NCBI GenBank assembly: GCA_012032975.1
Contig: JAAUPU010000202.1
Coordinates: forward strand, 1 to 6,155
DNA: 6,155 nt
Source of the DNA: Caldilineaceae bacterium
GTDB taxonomy: Bacteria > Chloroflexota > Anaerolineae > Caldilineales > Caldilineaceae
Direction: 5' to 3'
The position numbers and the translations under genes were made by a program. This document shows, one piece after another, positions 1 to 6,155 of the stretch (position 1 is the stretch's first letter; every line of letters starts with the position of its first letter). Under the pieces are notes generated by a model, which was not told the DNA's origin, ran no database searches, and saw only the letters and a program-made list of their open reading frames with translations.

Positions 1-560
1 GTCGCGGCGCGCAACCCGGCGAGACCATAACCGGTGAAGATCGAAAGCACGATAGCCAGGGTGAGGCTGACGCCGGTGACCAGCAGGGTGCGTCCCAGCG
101 CGCCCCAAAACGTGGTCCCATAGAGGTCGCCGGTCAGCAATGTGTTCCAACCGTTAAAGGTGTAGAAACCCTCGAAGAAAGCCTTGATCTCCTCTTCGGG
201 GATGTTGTACTGTTCGCCCAGTTGCTTGAGCGATGTGCGCGACATGATGAACTCATCCTGAGGGATGCCCAGGGCGTCCTTCAGTTCGGCCAGGTCCAGG
301 TCAAAGAAGACGCCCAGGTTGCCCACCTGTGCGTTCATGTTGACCTCGTCGGCCTCCGGAATCCAGAGGTGCAGGTCGGCAGAATCTTTGGTGCTGACAA
401 ACGAGCGGACAAAGAGCGCATAAAAGGGGAAGAGCGTCAGCACGGTATAGATGAGCATGACCGTCAGCGCAAAGGCGCGCAACAGCCGACGCCGGCCCGC
501 GATGCCAAGCCCTCGCCTACGCGGTGCAGCCGATGATGGGGCAACTGTGCTACTTGTCAC
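1..560 (-). CDS. ABC sugar transporter inner-membrane permease, MalG type (3' end cut by window)
   Basis: This is the second membrane subunit of a CUT1-type sugar ABC importer; it would pair with the permease encoded just upstream. Only the first 186 residues are in the window. The N-terminus is cytoplasmic and Arg-rich (residues 14-28), followed by a first membrane helix at about 32-51 (TVMLIYTVLTLFPFYALF) and the typical short sequence RSFVSTKDS. A second hydrophobic segment starts near residue 152 (GALGRTLLVTGVSLTLAIVL) and runs into FTGYGLAGLRA, matching the SxxxGYxLAR region of MalG-like proteins. The EAA loop would lie beyond the window. The start is GTG at 558-560: an in-frame TGA sits at 579-581, no ATG occurs in between, the next in-frame ATG is inside the first helix, and an AGGAG ribosome site is correctly spaced. 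The loop between the first two helices is about 100 residues, longer than usual. The family assignment is firm; the substrate is unknown. Confidence 0.9.
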   Translation of the reverse strand, partial: MTSSTVAPSSAAPRRRGLGIAGRRRLLRAFALTVMLIYTVLTLFPFYALFVRSFVSTKDSADLHLWIPEADEVNMNAQVGNLGVFFDLDLAELKDALGIPQDEFIMSRTSLKQLGEQYNIPEEEIKAFFEGFYTFNGWNTLLTGDLYGTTFWGALGRTLLVTGVSLTLAIVLSIFTGYGLAGLRAA

Positions 561-568
561 GATAGAGC

Positions 569-574
569 GCTCCT
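569..574 (-). promoter_or_regulatory. Ribosome binding site for the MalG-type permease (supports a GTG start)
   Basis: On the minus strand the sequence AGGAGC lies about 9 bases before GTG at 560. Together with the in-frame TGA at 579-581 it fixes the start of the downstream permease at GTG instead of an internal ATG. A second GAGGAG occurs slightly further upstream in the same gap but is too far away to serve this start. Confidence 0.7.
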
Positions 575-1118
575 CGGGTCAAGATGACGGTCTCCTCGTC
601 AGATTGCCAAGAAATGGCGTCCTGTCAGTATTGCAGGCGGCGCTGAAGGCGTTGCAGGAAGACGCCAAGGATCACCAGCGGCACGAAGGTGATCACCGCC
701 AGCGTCATGCCCAGCGCCAACCGTTCCACCTGGAAGCCATAGGTAAAGAAGAGAATGCTCAGCAGCTTCGCCTCCGGGTTGACGTAGAGTGCGCCCATGG
801 CCACCAGTTCATCGAACACCGCAAACGAGCCGATCAGACACATGGTCGTGGCCAGGATAAACGAGGGCAACATCTGCGGAAAGTAGACCTTCCAAAGCCG
901 TTGCCAATAGGTTGCGCCATCGACAATAGAAGCCTCGATGGCCTCGCGCGGGATGGCCAGCAGGCCGGCCAGAAAGATGGCCATGTTGTAGCCCGCATAG
1001 CGCCAGCCCACCAGCAGGGGCAGAATAAACGCAGTGCCTTTGGCCGAAAAGATGTCGATGGGTTGATCGATCAGCCCCAGTTCCCGCAACAGCAGGTTGG
1101 CCGTGCCAGTCTCGCGCG

Positions 1119-1121
1119 AAA
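1119..1121 (-). other. Apparent one-base deletion in the MalF-type permease (second frameshift)
   Basis: The coding strand reads CTCTTTCGCGCGAG. The upstream frame gives MLFRARLARP, which leaves the family pattern; adding one T to the TTT run gives MLFSRETGTAN, which continues smoothly into LLLRELGL. No canonical slippery heptamer is present, so programmed frameshifting is unlikely. Confidence 0.75.
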
Positions 1122-1236
1122 GAGCATGACCGCCATATAGCCTACCGCCAGACCAGAGACCATCAGCGGCAGATAGATGACGGTGAAGAAGCCGCCCCGA
1201 AAACCAACTTCGTACATCAATATGGCCAGAAAGAGG

Positions 1237-1242
1237 CCAAAA
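1237..1242 (-). other. Apparent one-base deletion in the MalF-type permease (first frameshift)
   Basis: The coding strand reads ATTTTGGCCTC. The upstream frame continues as ILASFWPY and stops at 1217-1219. Adding one G (or one T) gives ATT TTG GGC CTC, that is ILGLFLAILMYE, a continuous second membrane helix as expected for MalF-like permeases. Confidence 0.78.
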
Positions 1243-1580
1243 TGAAGACCGTCGTGTAGTTGAGCAGGACGAATACCAGCGTACGTCGCAATGCGGGCAA
1301 GTAGTCGGCCTGGACGCTGGCGTCGGTGAAGAGGGCTGTGAAGTTGCGTAGGCCAACCGGGTTGATGCGCGGGTCGTTGAATTGGGCCATATCGGTAAAC
1401 AGGATGGGGATGGCAACAAAGAACGGCACAATGGTCAGCAGCACGAAGAGGACCAGCTGTGGCGAAATAAAGGCCCAATCGCGCAGAATACGGCGCCGCG
1501 TCAACGTGCTCTTGCGGCGCCGCTTCTCTTCAACAGCCGCTTTCGCGCCGGGCGCTTGCGTCGATGCCGTTTGCATGGTC

Positions 1581-1586
1581 CCTCCT
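1581..1586 (-). promoter_or_regulatory. Ribosome binding site for the MalF-type permease
   Basis: A perfect AGGAGG lies 4 bases before ATG at 1576 on the minus strand. It supports this start over the out-of-frame ATG that overlaps the site itself. Confidence 0.75.
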
Positions 1587-1598
1587 CATAACGCGAGG

Positions 1599-1636
1599 TC
1601 AAGACACCAGGTTCTTGGCAAAATCCGGTGTCTTGA
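1599..1636 (-). repeat. Inverted repeat (hairpin) between isomerase and MalF-type permease
   Basis: The arms 1599-1608 (TCAAGACACC) and 1627-1636 (GGTGTCTTGA) are perfectly complementary over 10 bases, with an 18-base loop. The hairpin starts a few bases after the isomerase stop codon and fills most of the 65-base gap. There is no T-run after it on the transcribed strand, so it does not look like an intrinsic terminator. A role in mRNA stability or partial attenuation between enzyme and permease genes is an inference. It shares the ACACCGG...CC(T/G)GTGT core with the hairpin at 3100-3132. Confidence 0.65.
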
Positions 1637-1641
1637 TGTTG

Positions 1642-3072
1642 TCAATGATGGCGATAGAGATCCCAGTCCAGATAGGTGGTGATCGCTTCTTCCAACACAT
1701 CGGCCCAATGGCCGCGCACCTGCGCGACATGATGCTCGAAGCCATTCTTGGCCACATATTTCAGCATGGGCTGCAAGTTGTCGATGCGGCAGACTGCGGA
1801 GCCGCCCTGGATGGTGTTGGGGTCGTCGGTGAATTCGCCTTCGCCTACGTAGGAGCGGATCAGCCCGCGGCGGTCGTCGGTGGACATGCGGAAGAAGGTC
1901 ATTTCGCCCGCGACCACCTGCGCCTTGATTGCGCCAAAGCATTTGTCCGCACCCACCGATGCGCCGATCACATCCAGGTTGGAGATCTCGGGCGTCTTGC
2001 CGATAAAGCTCTTGGGGAAGTTGCTGCAATGGGTATTGATACACATGTTGCGGTCGTCGCCGTAGTTGTTGTTCCAGTCCAGAAAGCCGGGCGCGTTGCC
2101 CGAGGCCAGCGCCAGCGCATACATGGAGACCGCGCCGGTCACATCCACCTCGCAGGCGCTGGGCATCAGCTTCTCGCCCATCATGCTCATGGTCAGGCAG
2201 GTCGCGCAGCCATAGTTCAGCTGAAGCGATGTCCAGCACTGGATCGCGCTGGCCTGGCAGTCGTTGTTGTCCATCCACTGCTCCACCGCAACGGACCAGG
2301 CCGCCTGCTTGCGGATCGCCTCCTCGCGGATGTAGCTGGGGATGCTGCCATAGTCGCGGATTTCGGCGATCTTCTCCGCGACAGCCGCGGCTTCGCCTTT
2401 GCGCAGCTTCTCGGCCGCGGCCATCATCTCCGAGAGATCGCAGGTGACCACGGTGATGCCGGTACTCTGGAGCAGCTTTTCGGAATAGCGACAGGTATGA
2501 AATGGTGTTGGACGCGCCCCGATCGCCCCGATGCGCATGTGGGTCAACCCCTTGACCACGCGACAGACGCGGGCAAACGAATCCAGGTCGTGGCTAAAAA
2601 TGGCGCTGTCGATGGCGCAGGTGTGATAGGTGGTGTCTGTGAAGGGAATGCCAAACTGGTAGAGATTGTTGCAGACCGAGAACTTGCCGCAAAAGGCATC
2701 GCGGCGATCCTTGACGGTAAGCTTCATCGGGTCTTCATCGTCGCAGGCCTGGACCAGCACCGGCACGCCCAGCTTGGCCATATCCAGCGTGTAGACCACG
2801 CCCATCTCGTCGCCAAAGTTGGGCAGCATCACGATGACGCCGTCGATATCATCCCGATGTTGCTTGAATAGCTCGGCGCAGACCTTGGCGTCGTTGTAGG
2901 TCTCGATGGCGCCATTGGGGGTTGCATCCTCGGGTGGGATCACGTAGTTATAGCCGAGCGCATCCAGCTTGGCCAGCAGATCGCGGCGACCCTGCACCGC
3001 CAGCTCCGAGTTGAAAAAGCCACGCGTGCCGACGATCAGGCCAAAAGTTGTCTTGTCTTCCAAGATGTTCAT
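1642..3072 (-). CDS. L-fucose/L-arabinose isomerase family protein (sugar aldose-ketose isomerase)
   Basis: This 476-residue cytoplasmic protein resembles the FucI/AraA-like isomerases (L-fucose isomerase and related proteins), which use a divalent metal, usually Mn2+, to interconvert aldoses and ketoses. The N-terminal half (1 to about 170) has the alternating hydrophobic strands of the family (FGLIVGTRGFFN, GVIVMLPNFGDEM, VPVLVQACDDED). The C-terminal half contains the probable metal ligands: Glu308 in SACEVDVTGA, Asp332 in GFLDWNNNYGDDRN, and a His in the segment EHHVAQVRGHW (447, 448 or 455). I matched these to the Glu, Asp and His of E. coli FucI from memory. The protein has 17 cysteines by my count, high for a cytoplasmic enzyme. 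The start is ATG 3072 with GGAGGAG upstream; the stop is TGA at 1642-1644. It sits directly downstream of a sugar kinase, which fits an isomerase-then-kinase route. The exact sugar is not determinable here; it is shorter than classical FucI (about 590 residues). Confidence 0.88.
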   Translation of the reverse strand: MNILEDKTTFGLIVGTRGFFNSELAVQGRRDLLAKLDALGYNYVIPPEDATPNGAIETYNDAKVCAELFKQHRDDIDGVIVMLPNFGDEMGVVYTLDMAKLGVPVLVQACDDEDPMKLTVKDRRDAFCGKFSVCNNLYQFGIPFTDTTYHTCAIDSAIFSHDLDSFARVCRVVKGLTHMRIGAIGARPTPFHTCRYSEKLLQSTGITVVTCDLSEMMAAAEKLRKGEAAAVAEKIAEIRDYGSIPSYIREEAIRKQAAWSVAVEQWMDNNDCQASAIQCWTSLQLNYGCATCLTMSMMGEKLMPSACEVDVTGAVSMYALALASGNAPGFLDWNNNYGDDRNMCINTHCSNFPKSFIGKTPEISNLDVIGASVGADKCFGAIKAQVVAGEMTFFRMSTDDRRGLIRSYVGEGEFTDDPNTIQGGSAVCRIDNLQPMLKYVAKNGFEHHVAQVRGHWADVLEEAITTYLDWDLYRHH

Positions 3073-3078
3073 TTTCGT

Positions 3079-3085
3079 CTCCTCC
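3079..3085 (-). promoter_or_regulatory. Ribosome binding site for the isomerase
   Basis: GGAGGAG on the minus strand lies 6 bases before ATG 3072, a strong and well-placed Shine-Dalgarno sequence that supports the chosen start. Confidence 0.75.
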
Positions 3086-3099
3086 GTCTAGTTGCTGCA

Positions 3100-3132
3100 A
3101 ACACCGGCGTTTTATAAAAGAAAACCGGTGTT
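3100..3132 (-). repeat. Inverted repeat (hairpin) between kinase and isomerase genes
   Basis: The arms 3100-3107 (AACACCGG) and 3125-3132 (CCGGTGTT) pair perfectly over 8 bases. Inside them TTTT (3110-3113) pairs with AAAA (3121-3124), leaving a 2-base CG bulge on one side and a 7-base loop. It lies 13 bases after the kinase stop codon and before the isomerase ribosome site. There is no T-run following the stem on the transcribed strand. It could be an mRNA-stabilising structure or, being palindromic, a protein-binding site; neither is shown by sequence alone. Its ACACCGG core recurs in the next gap downstream. Confidence 0.7.
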
Positions 3133-3145
3133 CTGGATCACATTG

Positions 3146-4705
3146 TCAACCTGCCCGGTCGCGGATTTCGGCCAGGGCGCGGAAGTCGTGTTTCACATGT
3201 TGATAGATCTGGCGATAGAGCGCGAAATATTCCATGTAGCGCGCATGGTTGGCGGCAACCGGTTCCACCGGCTCCACATATTCGGCCCACTCCTTGGCGA
3301 CCGAAAAATCATCGAAAAGGCCAATCGCCACACCCGCCAGAATCGCATCGCCAAAGGGCGCCCCGGTGCGCCGCTTGACCAGCACGCTGGGCACGTTGAA
3401 GACATCCGCGATGATCTGTCGCCAGAGCTTGCTCACTGCACCGCCCTCGTTGAGGATCAACGGCAGGTTGAGTTGCAGACCAGACTGCTGAATCAATTGG
3501 TACGAGTCGTAGAGCGCATACGCAACCGCTTCCATCATGGCGCGCACCAGGTGGCCTTTTGTGTGGTTGAGCGACAGACCGAAGACGACGCCCCGTGCAT
3601 AGACATCCCAGATGGGCGTTCGTTCGCCCATGAGATAGGGCAGGATGATCAGGCCATCACTGCCGATGGGCGCCTTGGCTGCTTGCAGGTTGAGCAGGTC
3701 GTAGGAACTGACGCCCAACGCTCGTTCGGTCTCGACCTCTAGCTGCGAAAAATTGTCGCGCAGATAGCGGATCGACTGGCCGCCCGTGGTGGTGGAGGGG
3801 ATGGTGATGTAGGTCGATGCCGAATCGACAGTAAAGGCCAGGTTGATCATGGACAGACCCACCGGCGAGAAATTGAAGTCGCGGCTGGTGTGGACCACGC
3901 CAAAGTTGCCCACCGTGCCCAGGTTGCTCATCACGTCGCCCACCTCGACCACGCCCGCGGCAATACAACTGGCGTTGAAGTCCACCTGGCCGACCGCAAC
4001 CGGCGTGCCCGCGGCCAGACCTGTTTCCTCGGCTGCGGCGCCGGTCACCTCCCCTACGATGGCCTCGCAGCGGGCAAGCGGCGGGAGGATGGCCGGGTCG
4101 ATGCCGATGTCGGACAACATCTTTTCGTCGAATTTCTCTTCAATCAGATCGTAGGCCACCCCATAAAAAGCGGCCGCGCCGTAGTTGGCGATCGGTTTGC
4201 CGGTCAGTTTCAAGGTGATGAAGCCGTCGATGGTCAGCGCCTGCCAGATGCGTGCGAATGAATCGGGCCGATTCTGCTTCTCCCACAGCAGGTTGACCAG
4301 CGTCGGATGGTCTTCGATGCGGTTGCCGGTCAGCGACTGGATGCGCGCTTCGCCGATCTTCTCTTGAAGCCATTCGACCTGCCGAGTGGCGCGGCGATCC
4401 ATCAGGTTATACGCGCGGTGGATGGGCCGGTGCTCGGCGTCGACCATCACCAGCGAAGGCAGCGCCGACGAGACGGCCACCCCGCGAACCTCGCTGGCGG
4501 GGACGCGCGCCTGCGCAAGACAAGCTTGGATCATCTCACACGCCAGGCGCCAATAGAGTGAGGGATCATGCTCCGACCAGCCCGGCTTGTCGTGGTAAAA
4601 GGGATACTCGTGAAAGGCAAAGCCCAGCACGTCGCCCGTCAGGTCGATGATGCACGCCTTGCAGCCGCCGGTGCCGTAGTCGATGCCGAGTAGATAGTCG
4701 GCCAT
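3146..4705 (-). CDS. FGGY-family carbohydrate kinase (xylulokinase-like)
   Basis: This 519-residue cytoplasmic enzyme belongs to the FGGY sugar kinases, which transfer the ATP gamma-phosphate to a ketose or polyol. Domain I begins with the phosphate-binding motif [11 protein letters not shown] (7-17). [10 protein letters not shown] (43-52) is the family's usual WxExDPxxxW segment. The probable catalytic base is Asp242 in [10 protein letters not shown], where xylulokinases have GGGD. Domain II shows GERTPIWD (360-367), the PROSITE-like pattern [18 protein letters not shown] (418-435) and the adenosine-binding region [17 protein letters not shown] (448-464). Length is normal for the family. ATG 4705 has AAGGA 7 bases upstream. 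It is followed after 73 bases by a sugar isomerase, so it probably phosphorylates that enzyme's ketose product. Possible specificities include xylulose, ribulose or fuculose; the motifs do not decide among them. No frameshift is seen. Confidence 0.93.
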   Translation of the reverse strand: MADYLLGIDYGTGGCKACIIDLTGDVLGFAFHEYPFYHDKPGWSEHDPSLYWRLACEMIQACLAQARVPASEVRGVAVSSALPSLVMVDAEHRPIHRAYNLMDRRATRQVEWLQEKIGEARIQSLTGNRIEDHPTLVNLLWEKQNRPDSFARIWQALTIDGFITLKLTGKPIANYGAAAFYGVAYDLIEEKFDEKMLSDIGIDPAILPPLARCEAIVGEVTGAAAEETGLAAGTPVAVGQVDFNASCIAAGVVEVGDVMSNLGTVGNFGVVHTSRDFNFSPVGLSMINLAFTVDSASTYITIPSTTTGGQSIRYLRDNFSQLEVETERALGVSSYDLLNLQAAKAPIGSDGLIILPYLMGERTPIWDVYARGVVFGLSLNHTKGHLVRAMMEAVAYALYDSYQLIQQSGLQLNLPLILNEGGAVSKLWRQIIADVFNVPSVLVKRRTGAPFGDAILAGVAIGLFDDFSVAKEWAEYVEPVEPVAANHARYMEYFALYRQIYQHVKHDFRALAEIRDRAG

Positions 4706-4712
4706 GTGTCGG

Positions 4713-4717
4713 TCCTT
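4713..4717 (-). promoter_or_regulatory. Ribosome binding site for the kinase
   Basis: AAGGA on the minus strand, 7 bases before ATG 4705, just outside the long hairpin of the same gap, so the hairpin would not directly hide the site. Confidence 0.65.
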
Positions 4718-4725
4718 CGTTTCAT

Positions 4726-4775
4726 GCGTGGTGCGTGGTGCGTGGTGCGTGATCCGTCACGCACCACGCACCACG
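4726..4775. repeat. Tandem 7-base repeat forming a perfect 19-bp hairpin between binding-protein and kinase genes
   Basis: On the plus strand GCGTGGT occurs three times in a row (4726-4746), followed by GCGTGAT (4747-4753), and then the same unit inverted (CACGCAC phase, 4757-4775). Arms 4734-4752 and 4757-4775 are perfectly complementary over 19 bases with a 4-base loop (TCCG). One extra repeat unit (4726-4733) lies outside the stem. The hairpin occupies most of the 81-base gap after the binding-protein stop codon. TTTT follows it on the plus strand only, so on the transcribed minus strand it is not a standard intrinsic terminator. By analogy with hairpins after malE in enterobacteria, it may protect the binding-protein part of the mRNA and raise its level over the downstream genes; this is an inference. 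It could also be a copy of a dispersed intergenic repeat. Confidence 0.85.
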
Positions 4776-4786
4776 TTTTCACTCTC

Positions 4787-6155
4787 CTACCCGGTGGGCA
4801 GGCCCTCGAAACTCTCGTCCCAGTTGGCCTGGGCAATGTCGAGCGCTTCCTGCACTGTGATCTTGCCGGACAGAACATTGGCCATCACTTCGTTGTTGCC
4901 GTTGCTCTCCCAGTCCCACACCCCTTTCGAGCCTTTCTTGCGGAAAGGTCCGGCCAGGACGTTGCCGGTCTGGGCTTGCTCGAACTGGGCGGCTTCCCAC
5001 TTGCCGCCGGGCGTGCCGATCTCCTTGAGTACCTGCTGGAATTGCGGTCCCTGGAGGTCCAATGGCTCGTCCAGGTCATAGAGTGGCACACGGCCTTCGG
5101 CCTGGGCGCGGATGGGAACCGCTTCCGGGCTGAAGAACCAGTTCCACGCAAAGACGGTCTGGTCCCAGTAGGGGGTCTCTTCATTGCCGGCGCGGATGAA
5201 CCATTGGTTGTCGATGTTGGGCGGCAGCGCGCTCTGCATCCACGTGCCCTGGTTCTCGGCGGGCGGCGTGGCCGGAATGCCGGACTGCATGTCGTTGACC
5301 GCAAAATCGGAGCCGGCAGCCAGCGCCTTGTCCCAAACCCACGGGCCGTGCAACATCATGACCGACTTGCCCGCGATGTAGGAGGCTTCCATATCGCCTT
5401 CCCACTGGCGGGTGGTCATGTCTGGCGGCATCCAACCCTTCTCGTTGGCCTCGACAAAGAAGTCGTAGTAGTGGCGATAGGGAGAATCCTCGGCATTGAA
5501 CTTGGCCTTGCCAAGCCAACAATCCACCTGGCGCGCGCGCTGGCCGTCTTCAAAGGCCAGCGGCAGACAGTCGGTGTAGTTGTTGCCAAAGATCCAGTTG
5601 TGCCACGCCTGGTTATAGAACCAGTCCACGCCGTCGGTGGCCGCGGCCCAGGCCGTGCCCTCGTCCATCCACTTCTTCAGGTCGTCCCAGCTCTGGACGT
5701 CAACCTGCGGGTCCAGCCCGGCCTGATCCATCAATTCCTTGTTGTATTGCCAGGTCATGGCAAAACCTTGGAAGAAGTCCAGAGAACGGGGGCCTGAAAG
5801 GCCATGCAAGTCTGACCAGGAATTCTTGACATCGAACTGCCAACGGTCCCACCAGTCGAAGGGAATCTCGGAGAGATCGACGGCCATCTCGTAGTTGCTT
5901 TTGTCGAAGAAGATCTGCATCTCCTGGGTTAGCTCGATGGCGGGCAAGTAGCCGCCAGCAACCTTGGCTTCATGCGCGGCCGCGGTGTCCTCGTTGATAG
6001 AGAAGACGTTGACCTTGATGCCGGGATTCTGGGACTGGAAGAAGTTCCATATCTCGCGATAGGGCGCCTCATACTCGGCCAGCGACATGACATCAATGGT
6101 GGCCTCGGCTGCCTCGGGGTGCGGCGGCGGCTGGGGCTTGGGTCGCGGGTGCAGC
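4787..6155 (-). CDS. ABC sugar transporter extracellular substrate-binding protein, family 1 (5' end cut by window)
   Basis: This is the sugar-capturing subunit of the importer, expected to be a lipoprotein anchored outside the membrane. The window lacks the signal peptide and lipobox. From Met at 6088 to the TAG at 4787 there are 433 residues. Features typical of the family are EIWNFFQSQNPGIKVNV near the start (first lobe strand-helix), the segment YNKELMDQAGL (115-125) followed by WDDLKKWMD, and AGKSVMMLHGPWVWD in the second lobe. It contains 26 tryptophans by my count, consistent with aromatic stacking on a sugar. The ATG at 6086-6088 has no ribosome site and lies inside the mature domain, so it is not the true start; the frame stays open to the window edge. 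Upstream of TIDVMSLAEYE, the reading frame gives an odd His/Pro/Arg-rich stretch, whereas the next frame gives the expected Ala/Pro linker, hinting at a one-base insertion at 6116-6119. The following genes are the kinase and isomerase, with the permeases after them. Confidence 0.92.
   Translation of the reverse strand, partial: LHPRPKPQPPPHPEAAEATIDVMSLAEYEAPYREIWNFFQSQNPGIKVNVFSINEDTAAAHEAKVAGGYLPAIELTQEMQIFFDKSNYEMAVDLSEIPFDWWDRWQFDVKNSWSDLHGLSGPRSLDFFQGFAMTWQYNKELMDQAGLDPQVDVQSWDDLKKWMDEGTAWAAATDGVDWFYNQAWHNWIFGNNYTDCLPLAFEDGQRARQVDCWLGKAKFNAEDSPYRHYYDFFVEANEKGWMPPDMTTRQWEGDMEASYIAGKSVMMLHGPWVWDKALAAGSDFAVNDMQSGIPATPPAENQGTWMQSALPPNIDNQWFIRAGNEETPYWDQTVFAWNWFFSPEAVPIRAQAEGRVPLYDLDEPLDLQGPQFQQVLKEIGTPGGKWEAAQFEQAQTGNVLAGPFRKKGSKGVWDWESNGNNEVMANVLSGKITVQEALDIAQANWDESFEGLPTG
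6116..6119 (-). other. Possible one-base insertion in the binding-protein linker
   Basis: The coding strand has CCCC here. Read before it in one frame, the edge of the window gives AAPATQAPAAAAP, a classic linker after a lipoprotein cysteine. Read after it in another frame it gives EAAEATIDVMSL, the start of the mature domain. Removing one C joins them (AAAAPEAAEATIDV). The alternative, a linker LHPRPKPQPPPHP in the open frame, is possible but unusual. Confidence 0.55.

Larger units (their letters stand above)
625..1576 (-). pseudogene. ABC sugar transporter inner-membrane permease, MalF type, interrupted by two frameshifts
   Basis: This is the first membrane subunit of the CUT1 importer. 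Three overlapping reading frames together give one complete permease. Frame one (from ATG 1576) carries an Arg/Lys-rich cytoplasmic N-terminus, a first membrane helix (about residues 38-60) and the second helix start, up to NYTTVFIL. It then jumps to a second frame (GLFLAILMYEVGFRGGFF to GYMAVMLF). It jumps again to a third frame (RETGTANLLLRELGL to the TGA at 625). Each jump is explained by one missing base at a short homopolymer run. The repaired protein would be 317 residues, normal for the family, with the EAA loop at about 213-234 (EAIEASIVDGATYWQRLW), which contacts the ATPase. A strong AGGAGG precedes ATG 1576 by 4 bases. As written, translation stops after 119 residues, so the transporter would be non-functional unless the indels are sequencing errors, which I think more likely because the rest of the protein is well conserved. 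Confidence 0.88.

Noticed and set aside
606..618. Small hairpin GCCA-loop-TGGC in the gap between the two permeases
   Set aside because: A 4-bp stem is expected by chance in a G+C-rich gap and has no supporting context.
1110..1245. Programmed ribosomal frameshifting in the permease
   Set aside because: Neither site has a canonical slippery heptamer in the right phase, and two successive shifts in one permease have no known precedent that I can name.
1564..2871. Long plus-strand open frame (435 codons) opposite the isomerase
   Set aside because: It is antisense to a well-recognised enzyme, is rich in His, Ala, Gly and Val as expected from a reversed G+C-rich gene, and has no ribosome site or family motif.
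3113..3150. TTGACA on the minus strand at the kinase stop, with TATAAA downstream, as an internal promoter
   Set aside because: The spacing between the two boxes is 27 bases, far from the 16 to 18 required, and the TATAAA is part of the hairpin loop.
4757..4780. Hairpin followed by TTTT on the plus strand as an intrinsic terminator
   Set aside because: No plus-strand gene ends here, and the T-run has only four bases; on the transcribed strand the T-run is absent.
4706..5797. Plus-strand open frame (363 codons) opposite the binding protein
   Set aside because: It begins within the heptamer hairpin region and runs antisense to the binding-protein gene; no recognisable domain.

Overview
The window holds one set of co-oriented genes, all read from the minus strand, so transcription runs from the high-coordinate end to the low one. 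In transcription order they are: an ABC sugar-binding lipoprotein (5' end outside the window), an FGGY-family carbohydrate kinase, an L-fucose/L-arabinose-type isomerase, a MalF-type permease (broken by two apparent frameshifts) and a MalG-type permease (3' end outside the window). Gaps between genes are 64 to 81 bases and each start has a Shine-Dalgarno sequence, so this looks like a single sugar uptake and catabolism operon. No RNA gene, insertion sequence, CRISPR array or promoter is visible; the promoter probably lies beyond the right edge.

The likely logic is: a binding protein captures a sugar outside the membrane, two CUT1-type permeases import it, the isomerase converts the aldose to a ketose, and the kinase phosphorylates the ketose. 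The ATPase and any aldolase or regulator are not in the window. The substrate cannot be named from the sequence; fucose-like, arabinose-like or related pentoses and deoxyhexoses fit the enzyme families.

The G+C-rich composition, the Ala/Pro linker of the binding protein, and the CUT1 plus isomerase plus FGGY kinase combination suggest a Chloroflexota bacterium (Anaerolineae or Caldilineae style). This is an impression from protein style, not a demonstrated assignment.

The most notable non-coding structures are three inverted repeats in consecutive intergenic gaps. One is a long perfect hairpin built of 7-base units just after the binding-protein gene. The other two are related ACACCGG-type hairpins after the kinase and isomerase genes. 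Three probable single-base indels, all at short homopolymer runs (two in the MalF-type permease, one in the binding-protein linker), point to either sequencing error or gene decay. I found no clear evidence of an undescribed system beyond an operon of unassigned substrate.
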